NCBI GenBank assembly: GCA_964463915.1
Contig: CAYXEH010000005.1
Coordinates: 1-64,000, forward strand
Origin: PUPG01 sp964463915
GTDB taxonomy: Bacteria > Bacteroidota > Bacteroidia > Bacteroidales > UBA7960
Length of the DNA stretch: 64,000 nucleotides
Reading direction: 5' to 3'
A program made the translations under genes and the position numbers. A model generated the notes under the pieces. The model saw nothing but the letters and a program-made list of their open reading frames with translations, was not told where the DNA came from and did no database searches. Positions 34,723 through 42,884 of the stretch are shown piece after piece (the stretch's first letter is position 1; each line of letters opens with the position of its first letter).

Positions 34723-36042
34723 ATGCGCGTTTTATACAATCTCTCCCTGTATATTTATCTGTTACTGATACGGATCGCATCATTGTTCCTGGCGAAAGCC
34801 AGGCATTGGTTGGACGGCCGCAAAGAGATTCTGAAGAAGATGCGGGAAGCTTCCGCTCAGGATGGTGACCGGGACACCGACTCTATGGGAAGTGGTCAGG
34901 GCAGTGACCAACAGAGCCCGGAAACACCCCTGGCCGGTAGCCGGACGATCTGGTTTCATTGTGCTTCATTGGGGGAGTTTGAACAAGGACGACCGGTGCT
35001 GGAGCGTTTTCGCGAACGGCATCCTGACTGGCGCATATTGCTTACCTTTTTCTCTCCGAGTGGTTTTGAGATCAGAAAGAATTATGCAGAAGCTGATCAT
35101 GTGTTTTATCTTCCCCTGGATACCCCTCCCAATGCAAAAGCTTTTCTGGACATCTGGAAGCCAGAAATGGCTGTATTTGTAAAATACGAGTTCTGGTTCA
35201 ATTACCTGGGCGGCCTTTCGCAACGAGGGATTCCCGTGCTGATCATCTCCGCGATCTTTCGGAAAAATCAACATTTTTTCCGATTTTACGGTGGATGGTT
35301 CAGAAAGCAACTGAAACATGTGACCCGGTTTTTTGTCCAGGATGAGGCCTCGCGTAAACTTTTGGAACGGCATGGAATTCAACAGGTTCAGGTTAGCGGT
35401 GATACCCGTTTCGACCGGGTATATCAGCTTAGCCGGAAACCCGGAAACTTCACGGATATCGCCCGTTTTGCACGAGGAGGATATGTCATGGTGGCAGGAA
35501 GCACCTGGCCAAAAGATGAGGCGCTTGTAAGGGCACTGATCCGCGACGGTGAACTGAATATGAAATTCATCATTGCCCCGCACGAAGTGCACAGGGAGAG
35601 GATTGACCGTCTGATGGATTCACTGGGGGCGGGGGCAATAAAGTATTCTGAATATACTGAATCAGCTGCCGCGGATGCAAAAGTTCTTGTGATTGACCGA
35701 ATCGGGATGTTGTCGCGGTTGTATCAATATGGGCACCTGGCCTACATTGGCGGGGGGTTCGGCCAGGGGATCCACAATATTCTGGAGGCGGCCGCCTTTG
35801 GGTTGCCTGTACTCTTCGGACCAAATTACCATAAATTTGCCGAGGCCAGGGATCTGGTGGCAAATAGAGGTGCGTTTTGTGTACATAATGAAGTGCAGCT
35901 TTGGAAAAAAGTTGCCGAACTGACTGTTGATGCCGGTAGGCTGCGGGAAACCGGCGATATCTGTCGTGGATATGTGGAAAGTAAACACGGAGCAACTGAT
36001 GTCATCATCTCCTATATAGAAAGAGTGGCAGGCGCCCGGTAG
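34723..36042 (+). CDS. waaA: 3-deoxy-D-manno-octulosonic acid (Kdo) transferase
   Basis: 439 residues. It is an inner-membrane-bound GT30 enzyme that adds Kdo from CMP-Kdo to lipid A precursor. N-terminal membrane anchor (5-25), then ARHWLDGRK; the family motif WFHCASLGEFEQGRP (77-91) carries the expected catalytic Glu at 85. The C-terminal GT-B half has AGSTWPKDE and GGGFGQGIHNILEAAAFGLPVLFGP. Between 43 and 73 there is an insertion rich in Asp, Ser, Gln and Gly (SAQDGDRDTDSMGSG...) not usual for the family; it lies between the anchor region and the donor-side domain and may be a flexible linker. Divergent from the sugar-nucleotide operon. Confidence 0.92.
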   Translation: MRVLYNLSLYIYLLLIRIASLFLAKARHWLDGRKEILKKMREASAQDGDRDTDSMGSGQGSDQQSPETPLAGSRTIWFHCASLGEFEQGRPVLERFRERHPDWRILLTFFSPSGFEIRKNYAEADHVFYLPLDTPPNAKAFLDIWKPEMAVFVKYEFWFNYLGGLSQRGIPVLIISAIFRKNQHFFRFYGGWFRKQLKHVTRFFVQDEASRKLLERHGIQQVQVSGDTRFDRVYQLSRKPGNFTDIARFARGGYVMVAGSTWPKDEALVRALIRDGELNMKFIIAPHEVHRERIDRLMDSLGAGAIKYSEYTESAAADAKVLVIDRIGMLSRLYQYGHLAYIGGGFGQGIHNILEAAAFGLPVLFGPNYHKFAEARDLVANRGAFCVHNEVQLWKKVAELTVDAGRLRETGDICRGYVESKHGATDVIISYIERVAGAR

Positions 36043-36149
36043 GTTGGTGGTATGGTACCTCCCCGTCAGGCCGAGGGGTTGGATATGTGCTCCGATGATT
36101 TGGAACGCGCCCGATAGCTGGTGGCATAGCACTTGTCAGTCTGGAGTTT

Positions 36150-36260
36150 GATCGGTCCGCCAACGATCGGGGTTATCCTGCAAGCCCGGTGAGGGTGATC
36201 GATCGGCCGACCACATGGAAGCCATCCTGCAAGCCGGTGGATTCGATCTATCGGTCAAGG
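36150..36260. repeat. degenerate tandem repeat, about 50 bp
   Basis: GATCGGTCCGCC (36150), GATCGGCCGACC (36201) and TATCGGTCAAGG (36249) start similar units; ATCCTGCAAGCC(C)GGTG is shared by the first two. The rest of the spacer between waaA and the next gene shows nothing else. Confidence 0.45.
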
Positions 36261-36314
36261 ATTTTGGAAAGATCACTGAAATGACTATCTTGCGGATATC
36301 AATAGGCAATCATT

Positions 36315-36737
36315 ATGAATAATCAAAGAGCTCGCAGGTTTAACATTATGGGTTTTCTGGGAAAAGTGCTGGTTTCCACTTTTGCGGTGGTCATTGCCTC
36401 TTACCTGATCGGAGGTGTGGAGGTTGAAAGTTTTACTACAGCCATTGTGGTGGCTTTTGTGCTGGGGGTGTTGAATGCCTTACTTAAACCACTCCTGGTC
36501 ATTCTTACCATTCCGGTCACCATTATGAGTTTCGGGCTTTTTCTTCTTGTGATCAATGCTTTCATTATCCAGCTGGCCGCCTATCTTGTGCCAGGGTTTA
36601 TGGTAGCCAATTTCTGGTGGGCACTTTGGTTTGGGATTATCCTCACCATCGTTAGCTGGATCCTTGAACTGCCGGGCAGAACCCATCAGAAACACAGGGA
36701 ATTTGAGGAGTTTCACCGCAATGACAGGCTGCAATAA
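36315..36737 (+). CDS. phage holin family (DUF360-like) membrane protein
   Basis: 140 residues with four membrane helices (about 14-30, 36-52, 58-80, 90-112). The pattern NALLKPLLVILTIPVTIMSFGLFLLVINAF, given here in part as NALLKPLL and TIPVTI, is the signature of this small widespread family (PF04020). The name reflects only distant likeness to holins; the function is unknown and these are ordinary chromosomal genes, not prophage. Met12 (MGFLGKV) is another possible start. The C-terminal tail is charged. The last codons are part of a 22-bp duplication extending past the stop. Confidence 0.85.
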   Translation: MNNQRARRFNIMGFLGKVLVSTFAVVIASYLIGGVEVESFTTAIVVAFVLGVLNALLKPLLVILTIPVTIMSFGLFLLVINAFIIQLAAYLVPGFMVANFWWALWFGIILTIVSWILELPGRTHQKHREFEEFHRNDRLQ

Positions 36738-36763
36738 AAGACCCCGCAGGCTGCAATAAAAGG
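36725..36763 (+). repeat. 22-bp direct duplication across the stop codon
   Basis: CAGGCTGCAATAAAAGACC at 36725 and CAGGCTGCAATAAAAGGCC at 36747 are 22 bp apart; the first contains the TAA of the holin-family gene. The spacer from 36764 to 37035 is AT-rich with no gene or clear promoter box. Confidence 0.6.
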
Positions 36764-37035
36764 CCATTTACAGGCGTCATTGCCCCCTTTTCTACTTTCT
36801 TTTTTTGTTATATTTTGATATTTGGAAAGCCCTTCAACAATCGTTCAGGAGGCCTGCCATGTTTATTTATACGTATTAAATATTTTTTTAACTATAAAAA
36901 AATACCTTCTGCCAAAATAAATAAAAAATATACTGACATTGTTTCCCTCCAATCTTCATTTCACTTATTTTTAGGCGAACTATTCATACGAAATAGTTCT
37001 ATATAACCAATCTATTTACCTAAACAACTATCAAG

Positions 37036-38571
37036 ATGCATTATTACCGACTGATGTGCCAGGTTTTCCTGGTAATCTTGTTTCCTTTTGTTTTGCAGGC
37101 CCAGAAAGAGCCTGTTGACCTTGATATGGTGCAGAAGATCAAGCACGAGGGACTAAAGAATTCTTCAATCCGCGACATCTCATTTTACATGACCGATGTG
37201 ATCGGCCCGCGCTTGTCGGGATCTGCCAACCTTAGCCGTGCCTATGAATGGACCAGCCAGCAGATGGAGGAATGGGGGCTTGAGAATGTGGAAATTGCTC
37301 CCTGGGGAGAGTTTGGCCCTGGCTGGGAAAATACCAAATTCTACGCAGCCATGACCGCACCCTATTACCAACCGCTTATCGGGGTGCCGAGGGCATGGAC
37401 CAGGGGTACCAACGGACTGATTTCCGGTTCTCCGGTGCTTGTGGATGTTCAATCAGAAGAAGATCTTGACCAATATCGTGGTCAGTTGCAGGGTAAAGTG
37501 GTGGTCACACCAGTGACCTCCGAGCCCTCACTATCGTTTGACCCCCTTGCCAGCAGGTATTCTGAAGAAGACCTGGAGCGTATCGCTCAACTTCCTGAGG
37601 TCAACGGACCAGATTATGGCAATGTGAGGGGAGGCGGGCGCTCAGATTGGGCGGAACGCCGTGCATTCAACCAGATGCTTAATGAGTTTTATGAGGAGGA
37701 AGGCGTGGCCGCTGTTTTGCGTCCTTCCGGTTCTTTCGGTGTTGTTCGCTCGGGTGGATCACGTCTGTCAGAGGGGCAGGAGCCGGGCATCACCCAGGTG
37801 GATATGACTTTTGAGCATTACGCCCGGATCGTCAGGTTGTTGGAAGCCGACATTGATGTGTCGATCGATCTTGAGGTGGAGAACCGCTTTTTGGATGAAG
37901 ACACCAAGGGATATAACGTATTGGCCGAAATTCCCGGAACCGACCCTCAGCTTAAGGATGAGGTGGTGTTGATCGGAGGTCACCTGGATTCATGGCATGT
38001 GGGGACCGCGGGCAATGACAATGCGGCTGGCGTGGTGATCATGATGGAAGTGATGCGGATTCTGAAAGAACTTGATGTAGAGCCAAGGCGCACCATTCGC
38101 ATTGGTCTGTGGGGTGCCGAGGAACAAGGTCTTTTCGGATCACGAGGTTATATCTCCGAGCATTACTACGACCAGGAAACGGGCAAGAAAGATGATTATG
38201 ACAAGCTTTCGGCGTATTTCAACATAGACAATGGCTCAGGGCGCCTGCGAGGCATCTGGCTTATGGGCAATGATGAGGCACGGCCCATTTTTGAAGACCT
38301 TTTGGAACCTTTTCATGATTTGGGTGCTACCACTGCTACATTGAGAAATGCCGGAAGTACTGACCACGTCGTATTCGACAGGGCCGGACTGCCCGGATTC
38401 AATATGATGCAGGACCGTCTTGATTATGGCAGAGGCTATCATACCACCATGGATACATTTGAGCGCATGCAGCTGGGCGATATGATGCAGGCTTCCGTAG
38501 TTATGGCGGGCATTGTTTACCACGTTGCACAGCGCGATGAGCGTATTCCGCGTAAAGTGTTCAATCCCTGA
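37036..38571 (+). CDS. M28 family zinc peptidase, carboxypeptidase Q-like, exported
   Basis: 511 residues with a signal peptide ending near residue 22 (VLQAQ). Between about 120 and 280 lies a PA-like insert (GQLQGKVVV). The M28 dinuclear zinc site is complete: H316 (GGHLDSW), D328 (GNDNAAG), E362-E363 (AEEQG), D398 (NIDNGSG) and H444 (STDHVVF). Such enzymes release amino acids or dipeptides in the periplasm or outside the cell. Family likeness is to plasma glutamate carboxypeptidase (CPQ) more than to aminopeptidase S. No neighbours suggest a special substrate. Confidence 0.93.
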   Translation: MHYYRLMCQVFLVILFPFVLQAQKEPVDLDMVQKIKHEGLKNSSIRDISFYMTDVIGPRLSGSANLSRAYEWTSQQMEEWGLENVEIAPWGEFGPGWENTKFYAAMTAPYYQPLIGVPRAWTRGTNGLISGSPVLVDVQSEEDLDQYRGQLQGKVVVTPVTSEPSLSFDPLASRYSEEDLERIAQLPEVNGPDYGNVRGGGRSDWAERRAFNQMLNEFYEEEGVAAVLRPSGSFGVVRSGGSRLSEGQEPGITQVDMTFEHYARIVRLLEADIDVSIDLEVENRFLDEDTKGYNVLAEIPGTDPQLKDEVVLIGGHLDSWHVGTAGNDNAAGVVIMMEVMRILKELDVEPRRTIRIGLWGAEEQGLFGSRGYISEHYYDQETGKKDDYDKLSAYFNIDNGSGRLRGIWLMGNDEARPIFEDLLEPFHDLGATTATLRNAGSTDHVVFDRAGLPGFNMMQDRLDYGRGYHTTMDTFERMQLGDMMQASVVMAGIVYHVAQRDERIPRKVFNP

Positions 38572-38644
38572 TTGCCCCGGGGCTGATGCAGTGACCTGAT
38601 CAATGGCGGTTTATCAGCCTGCCTGTGATGCTGTGAAGAACAGT

Positions 38645-39304
38645 CTACTGCTCAGTATCCAGCAGATCGTTGAACATACTTTTGAATTTTTCTACTTTGG
38701 GAAGAATCACCATCTGGCAATACGCCCGGTCGGGATTCTTCTCAAAGTAGTTTTGGTGTTCCTCTTCGGCCTCATAAAAGGTTTCGAGTGGAACAATTTC
38801 AGTGACTATGGGGTCATCCCAGATATTTTCCGCATCCAGTGCTTCTTTGACCTTTTCGGCTGTTTGACGTTGTTCATCATCATGATAAAGAATGATCGAA
38901 CGATATTGTGTGCCGACGTCTGCTCCCTGGCGGTCCGGAGTGGTGGGATCGTGAATACGGAAAAACACCTCCAGCAGTTGAAGGTAAGAAACCTGGTCTG
39001 CATCAAAGGTCACCCGGACCACTTCGGCATGACCTGTATCGCCCATGGATACTTCCCGATAGGATGGATTGGTGGTATGCCCCCCGGCGTACCCGGGTAC
39101 GGCCTCCTGTACCCCTTTTATCCTGGAAAAAACGGCATCGATGCACCAGAAACAACCACCGCCAAAGGTTGCCTGAGACATGCTGGATAACCCTGCTTCT
39201 CTGTGATTGATCATATTATTGTCTGTATTAGCGTGAGTAATTCCGTGAGATGGCAGTGCATGAAACCACATGCCCAATGCCAGCGTTATTAATATAAATC
39301 TCAT
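38645..39304 (-). CDS. msrA: peptide-methionine (S)-S-oxide reductase, exported
   Basis: 219 residues from the Met that begins a signal peptide (MRFILITLALGMWFHALPSHG), nine codons into the longest ORF. The catalytic motif GGGCFWC has the nucleophile at Cys51; TTNPSYREVSMGDTGHAE and the GADVGTQYRS segment are standard. It reduces Met-S-sulfoxide in proteins. The signal peptide places it in the periplasm, where recycling electrons would need a thioredoxin-like partner; the TlpA-like proteins at 15122-17999 are candidates but not linked. No MsrB domain is fused. Only the N-terminal half of the cluster of resolving Cys residues is visible. Confidence 0.93.
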   Translation of the reverse strand: MRFILITLALGMWFHALPSHGITHANTDNNMINHREAGLSSMSQATFGGGCFWCIDAVFSRIKGVQEAVPGYAGGHTTNPSYREVSMGDTGHAEVVRVTFDADQVSYLQLLEVFFRIHDPTTPDRQGADVGTQYRSIILYHDDEQRQTAEKVKEALDAENIWDDPIVTEIVPLETFYEAEEEHQNYFEKNPDRAYCQMVILPKVEKFKSMFNDLLDTEQ

Positions 39305-39355
39305 GATATGTTGCTTGTTGTATACAAACAATAAACAAGGCAGAGAAGGATTTGT

Positions 39356-40501
39356 TTACATCATCGAATCAACCAGTATACGGTGGTCTTCTTCGGAAAG
39401 TTTATGACAGAAACCGCTCACTTTATTGATGCGCATCACCTCCAGGAGTTCCTCCTTTGCCTCCGGACCGGTTGGCGCATCTGTCCCGGATATTTTTAAC
39501 GGACTGTCCAGGGAGGCAAAGAACTCCTCAAACCGTCGGATTGTTTCATCTGCATCTTTAATACCAAACAAACCTTCTCCAAGCTTGATAAGCCTTTCCG
39601 GAATCCTTTCTCTATGAAGTTTCATCCAGGCCGGAAATGCAATCGAAAGACTGGCTCCGTGAGGGATGTCCCACAATACGCTCATGGCATGACCGATGCC
39701 GTGGGTCCCCCAATCACCCGACTTTTTACCCTGGGCAGTGAGACCGTTCAGTGCCATGGTGGCGGCAAACATGATCTTGGCCCGCAACTGGTAGTTCTCC
39801 GGATCTTTCATCAGTTCCGGGCCATAGTCCATGGCTTCCCGGATAATGGAAAGAATGAACCTGTCGGTTAGTGTGGCGTCACCCTCGCCGAACCATCCTT
39901 CCAGGGCGTGCGCAACCAGGTCAACAATGCCATAGGCTGTATAGTTTTTAGGCACGCTCCGGGTAAACGAGGGATCCAGGAAACTGTGTTTCGGGAACAT
40001 CAACGGATGACCATTGCCCACTTTCTTTTTTTCTTTGTCACTTTGGACCACTGCTACAGGGTTCATTTCTGTTCCTGTGGCAGCCAGTGTCAGAACAGCG
40101 ATTATCGGCAGGGCCCCGGAGGGCTTTTTATTCCCGGTGGCAAACTCCCATCCGGAATGATCGACCGGGATGGTGAGGGCGATGTATTTGGCACTATCGA
40201 TCACACTGCCTCCGCCAACCGCTACCACCATATCCACGTTTTCGGAGCGGCCCAGTGAAGCAGCCTTGTCTACATCCTCAATCACCGGGTTGGATTTGAT
40301 GCCGTCAAATTCCACGATCTCCACCCCCCCTTCGCTTAACGACGATACGGTTTGGTCATAGGCCCCGTTACGCTTTACGGATCCTTTACCATAAACCAGC
40401 AGGGCTTTTTTACCCAGGGGGATCGCGGCCTCACCCAGTTTGCTGACCACATCTTTTCCGAAATGCACTTTTACAGGATTGTAAATGACAAAATTTTCCA
40501 T
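39356..40501 (-). CDS. iron-containing alcohol dehydrogenase (YqhD/butanol dehydrogenase type)
   Basis: 381 residues. NAD(P)-binding GGGSVIDSAK (96-105), metal ligands D194 and H198 in DLVAHALEG, and the later His pair in GTHGIGHAMS and WDIPHGASL. The group III ADH pattern with YNPVKVHFG at the start is that of the NADPH-dependent aldehyde reductases (YqhD, BDH). It reduces short aldehydes to alcohols, either in fermentation or aldehyde detoxification. It is divergent from PPi-PFK across a 468-bp region with a duplicated operator-like sequence, so the two may share control. Confidence 0.92.
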   Translation of the reverse strand: MENFVIYNPVKVHFGKDVVSKLGEAAIPLGKKALLVYGKGSVKRNGAYDQTVSSLSEGGVEIVEFDGIKSNPVIEDVDKAASLGRSENVDMVVAVGGGSVIDSAKYIALTIPVDHSGWEFATGNKKPSGALPIIAVLTLAATGTEMNPVAVVQSDKEKKKVGNGHPLMFPKHSFLDPSFTRSVPKNYTAYGIVDLVAHALEGWFGEGDATLTDRFILSIIREAMDYGPELMKDPENYQLRAKIMFAATMALNGLTAQGKKSGDWGTHGIGHAMSVLWDIPHGASLSIAFPAWMKLHRERIPERLIKLGEGLFGIKDADETIRRFEEFFASLDSPLKISGTDAPTGPEAKEELLEVMRINKVSGFCHKLSEEDHRILVDSMM

Positions 40502-40969
40502 TGTAGCTTGATTTTTTTACAGTTATTATTTTGTTGATTCAGATAATCACCTCATCACAATGATCCCCGTAACCTGGTTATGATCATATTTTGTTGCACA
40601 AGGCCATATCAGCGAACTGGTGAAATAATCGAAACGGTTCTGACTATGATCACATTTTGTTGCACAAAACCATGGATGATCCCGGGAACCGGAATATCTA
40701 ACGGCATAAGTACAACAAACCTATCATATAAATTGATCAATTGCAACCGTCCACACTGAGGGTTTAAGAGAAATTCTTAACTTTATATATTGCAGCCGGG
40801 GTGGAATTTGCCCGGCGAAGCCGGGGGGATATGCCAGCTGGTAAAAAATTGCCGGAATTAACAACCGCACCAGGAAACGGAGGAATTGGAATACCCGGAT
40901 TCAGGGCAGACAAACCTGGGTTACCTGGTTGGGGCATAAAAGTTGTTATTCACCATAAATAAGAATAAT
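40502..40969. promoter_or_regulatory. divergent regulatory region with a 23-bp direct repeat
   Basis: TATGATCATATTTTGTTGCA... at 40579-40601 and TATGATCACATTTTGTTGCA... at 40645-40667 are identical but for one base over 23 bp, with similarity (CCAT) continuing to the right; the spacing is 66 bp. Each contains two inverted repeats: TATGATCATA (perfect in the first copy) and TTGT-TGC-ACAA. TAACTTTA at 40778-40785 is a near match to a -7 box for the rightward gene, implying a leader of about 180 nt. No ORF is credible here. Confidence 0.55.
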
Positions 40970-42160
40970 ATGAAGGAAGGCGTAAAAGGAACCATTGGAA
41001 TCCTTACAGGAGGAGGGGATGTGCCGGGGTTGAACCCTGCCATTCGGGCAATCACAATCCGTGCACTGCGTGAGGGTTATCGTGTGCTGGGGATCCGTCG
41101 GGGATGGGCCGGGCTGATGGAGCTCAGACGTGAAAAAGATGCCGACAACCAGGAAAACTATACCGAACTGTCGGAATACATCGTGAACAAGGCCGGGCGA
41201 ACCGGAGGAACTTTTCTTCATACATCCAGAACGAGGCCTAGCCATGTGCCGAAAAAACATGTGCCTCAGCATCTCAAAGAGGCATATAATGAAGAGATCA
41301 ATGACCTCACACCAGAGGTTTTAAAAAACATAGATCATCTGGGCATTGACTACCTGATCCCTATCGGGGGTGACGATACCCTCAGTTACGGAGTGCGGAT
41401 GTACCAGGAAGGGGTGAAGGTGGTGGCCATCCCCAAAACGATGGACAACGATGTGCCCGGAACGGACTATTGCATCGGATTCAGTACCTGTGTGACCAGG
41501 ACCATCCACCTGGCGAACCTGCTAAGAACGTCGGCCGGTTCACACGAGCGGATACTGGTAATGGAAGTGTTCGGCAGGTATGCGGGGTTTACCTCCCTGC
41601 TCCCGACCATGGCCGGGGCTGCCAACCGTTGTGTTATTCCGGAATACTCTTTCAGTATTGAGCACCTGACCCAACTGCTGATGGAAGACCGCGAGAAAAA
41701 TCCCAGTAGATATTCCGTGGTGCTCGTATCAGAGGGGGCAACTTTTGAAGGCGCGGAAATGATGTTCCAGAGCGGGGAAAAGGACATGTACGGACATGCC
41801 AAACTGGGAGGGATTGGTGATGCGGTGTCTGCCAGGATCAAGGAACTGAGTCCGAAGTATAACAAAGGGAAACGGGTGGAAACCATCAACCAGTACCTGG
41901 GGTACCTGGTCCGCTCGGGCGACCCGGATGCCATTGACAGCATTGCGCCCATGGCTTACGGCAACCTTGCGCTGGACCTGATCCTGAAAGGAATACACGG
42001 GCGGCTGGTTATTCTGAAAAACGGGCGGTATGACAATATTCCGGTAGATATTGTGACCAGTACCAACAAACTGGTAGATGTGGAGAGACATTACAATACC
42101 AAACGACTGCGGCCGGTTTATGAATCCTTTATCGACAAGCCGTTGTTTTTGATCTCATGA
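40970..42160 (+). CDS. pfp: 6-phosphofructokinase, pyrophosphate-dependent type
   Basis: 396 residues from MKEGVKGTIGILTGGGD. Fructose-6-phosphate phosphorylation uses the catalytic Asp159 in PKTMDND. Two residues decide the phosphoryl donor: E. coli Gly104 is Asp here (D136 in GGDDT), and Gly124 is Lys (K156 in PKTMDND). Both are the states known for PPi-PFK, so it should use pyrophosphate and be reversible, working in glycolysis and gluconeogenesis. The rest of the family pattern (GFSTCVTR, MEVFGRYAGF) is present. Divergent from an alcohol dehydrogenase; ends in a strong terminator. Confidence 0.92.
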   Translation: MKEGVKGTIGILTGGGDVPGLNPAIRAITIRALREGYRVLGIRRGWAGLMELRREKDADNQENYTELSEYIVNKAGRTGGTFLHTSRTRPSHVPKKHVPQHLKEAYNEEINDLTPEVLKNIDHLGIDYLIPIGGDDTLSYGVRMYQEGVKVVAIPKTMDNDVPGTDYCIGFSTCVTRTIHLANLLRTSAGSHERILVMEVFGRYAGFTSLLPTMAGAANRCVIPEYSFSIEHLTQLLMEDREKNPSRYSVVLVSEGATFEGAEMMFQSGEKDMYGHAKLGGIGDAVSARIKELSPKYNKGKRVETINQYLGYLVRSGDPDAIDSIAPMAYGNLALDLILKGIHGRLVILKNGRYDNIPVDIVTSTNKLVDVERHYNTKRLRPVYESFIDKPLFLIS

Positions 42161-42187
42161 TGGCAAGTTGTCTCATGATGACATGTT

Positions 42188-42229
42188 AAAAAAAAAGCCG
42201 CCCTGCTTCACAAGGCGGCTTTTTTTTTG
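42188..42229. terminator. terminator between convergent pfp and DUF4168 genes
   Basis: An A-run, AAGCCGCC, loop CTGCTTCACAA-type, GGCGGCTT and then a T-run of nine: an efficient hairpin in both directions. Confidence 0.9.
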
Positions 42230-42246
42230 ACTTCATCACCATTCAA

Positions 42247-42705
42247 TTACTCCTGCAACATTTCTTGTATTAGTTGCTGAAGCTCAGGATTCTGCTGATA
42301 CTCCTGCATGATCTCTTCGTATTTCTCAATACTGAGGCCTTCTTCTTCAATGGCCTCGATCAGTCGTGCCTCCAGTTCGATCTGGATCTCATCGATTTCT
42401 TTAATCACTTCCTGGTAGATCTCTTTTTCCTCTTCTGTGGCTTCAACTTCTTCCAGGGGCATTTCCTGGGTCTGCGTCATTATTTCATTGAAGCGTTCAA
42501 CAGTCATTTCATGATCTTCAATGATGCTGATCATTTCAGCCTGACCTTGCTGTTGGATGGTCATTACCTGCGTAACTGAAGCAGCAAACTTTTCCAGCTC
42601 CTCATCAGAAAACCCACCGGGGTTTGCTTTCAGGGGTGTGGAAAAAAGTACGATGAAGGCCAGGGCCATAATGGAAAATACTTGATTCTTTTTGATAAAA
42701 TGCAT
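42247..42705 (-). CDS. DUF4168 domain protein, exported
   Basis: 152 residues from MHFIKKNQVF, with a signal peptide ending near KANP. The 27 codons upstream in the open frame overlap the promoter at 42756-42787, so the shorter start is chosen. The mature part begins GGFSDEELEKFAASVTQV, the DUF4168 opening, then is a Glu/Gln-rich helical region with two related halves (ERFNEIMTQTQ and EKYEEIMQEYQ). The domain probably forms a helical bundle in the periplasm; no activity is known to me. Convergent with pfp and divergent from mutS. Confidence 0.85.
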   Translation of the reverse strand: MHFIKKNQVFSIMALAFIVLFSTPLKANPGGFSDEELEKFAASVTQVMTIQQQGQAEMISIIEDHEMTVERFNEIMTQTQEMPLEEVEATEEEKEIYQEVIKEIDEIQIELEARLIEAIEEEGLSIEKYEEIMQEYQQNPELQQLIQEMLQE

Positions 42706-42755
42706 AATAGCTATCGGTTGGTTTGTAAAAAATTTAGAGTTAACCATTTCGATAG

Positions 42756-42787
42756 CAAAACTAAAACATTGATATGAGCCCGCCAAA
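42756..42787 (-). promoter_or_regulatory. Bacteroidetes-type promoter of the DUF4168 gene
   Basis: On the minus strand TTTG (42784-42787), 20 bp, TAGTTTTG (42756-42763): both elements with near-ideal spacing. It overlaps the long form of the ORF and so fixes the start at 42705. Confidence 0.65.
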
Positions 42788-42828
42788 TATTTTCACGCTG
42801 TTTAACCCGGTTTTAACATAGATTATGA

Positions 42829-42863
42829 TTGCCGGTTAACTCCGGCTTAATTTCGTATTTTTG
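42829..42863 (+). promoter_or_regulatory. promoter box for mutS with an inverted repeat
   Basis: TATTTTTG (42856-42863) matches TAnnTTTG. Upstream TTG at 42829-42831 is somewhat far. GCCGG-TTAACT-CCGGC (42831-42846) lies between them and could bind a regulator. The TTG at 42861, where the open frame begins, is inside the box, so translation must start later. Confidence 0.5.
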
Positions 42864-42884
42864 TCTGGAAAAACTCCTTGTACC

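Noticed and set aside
36315..36737. Prophage remnant because of the holin-family name
   Set aside because: PF04020 proteins are common chromosomal membrane proteins, and no other phage gene is near.
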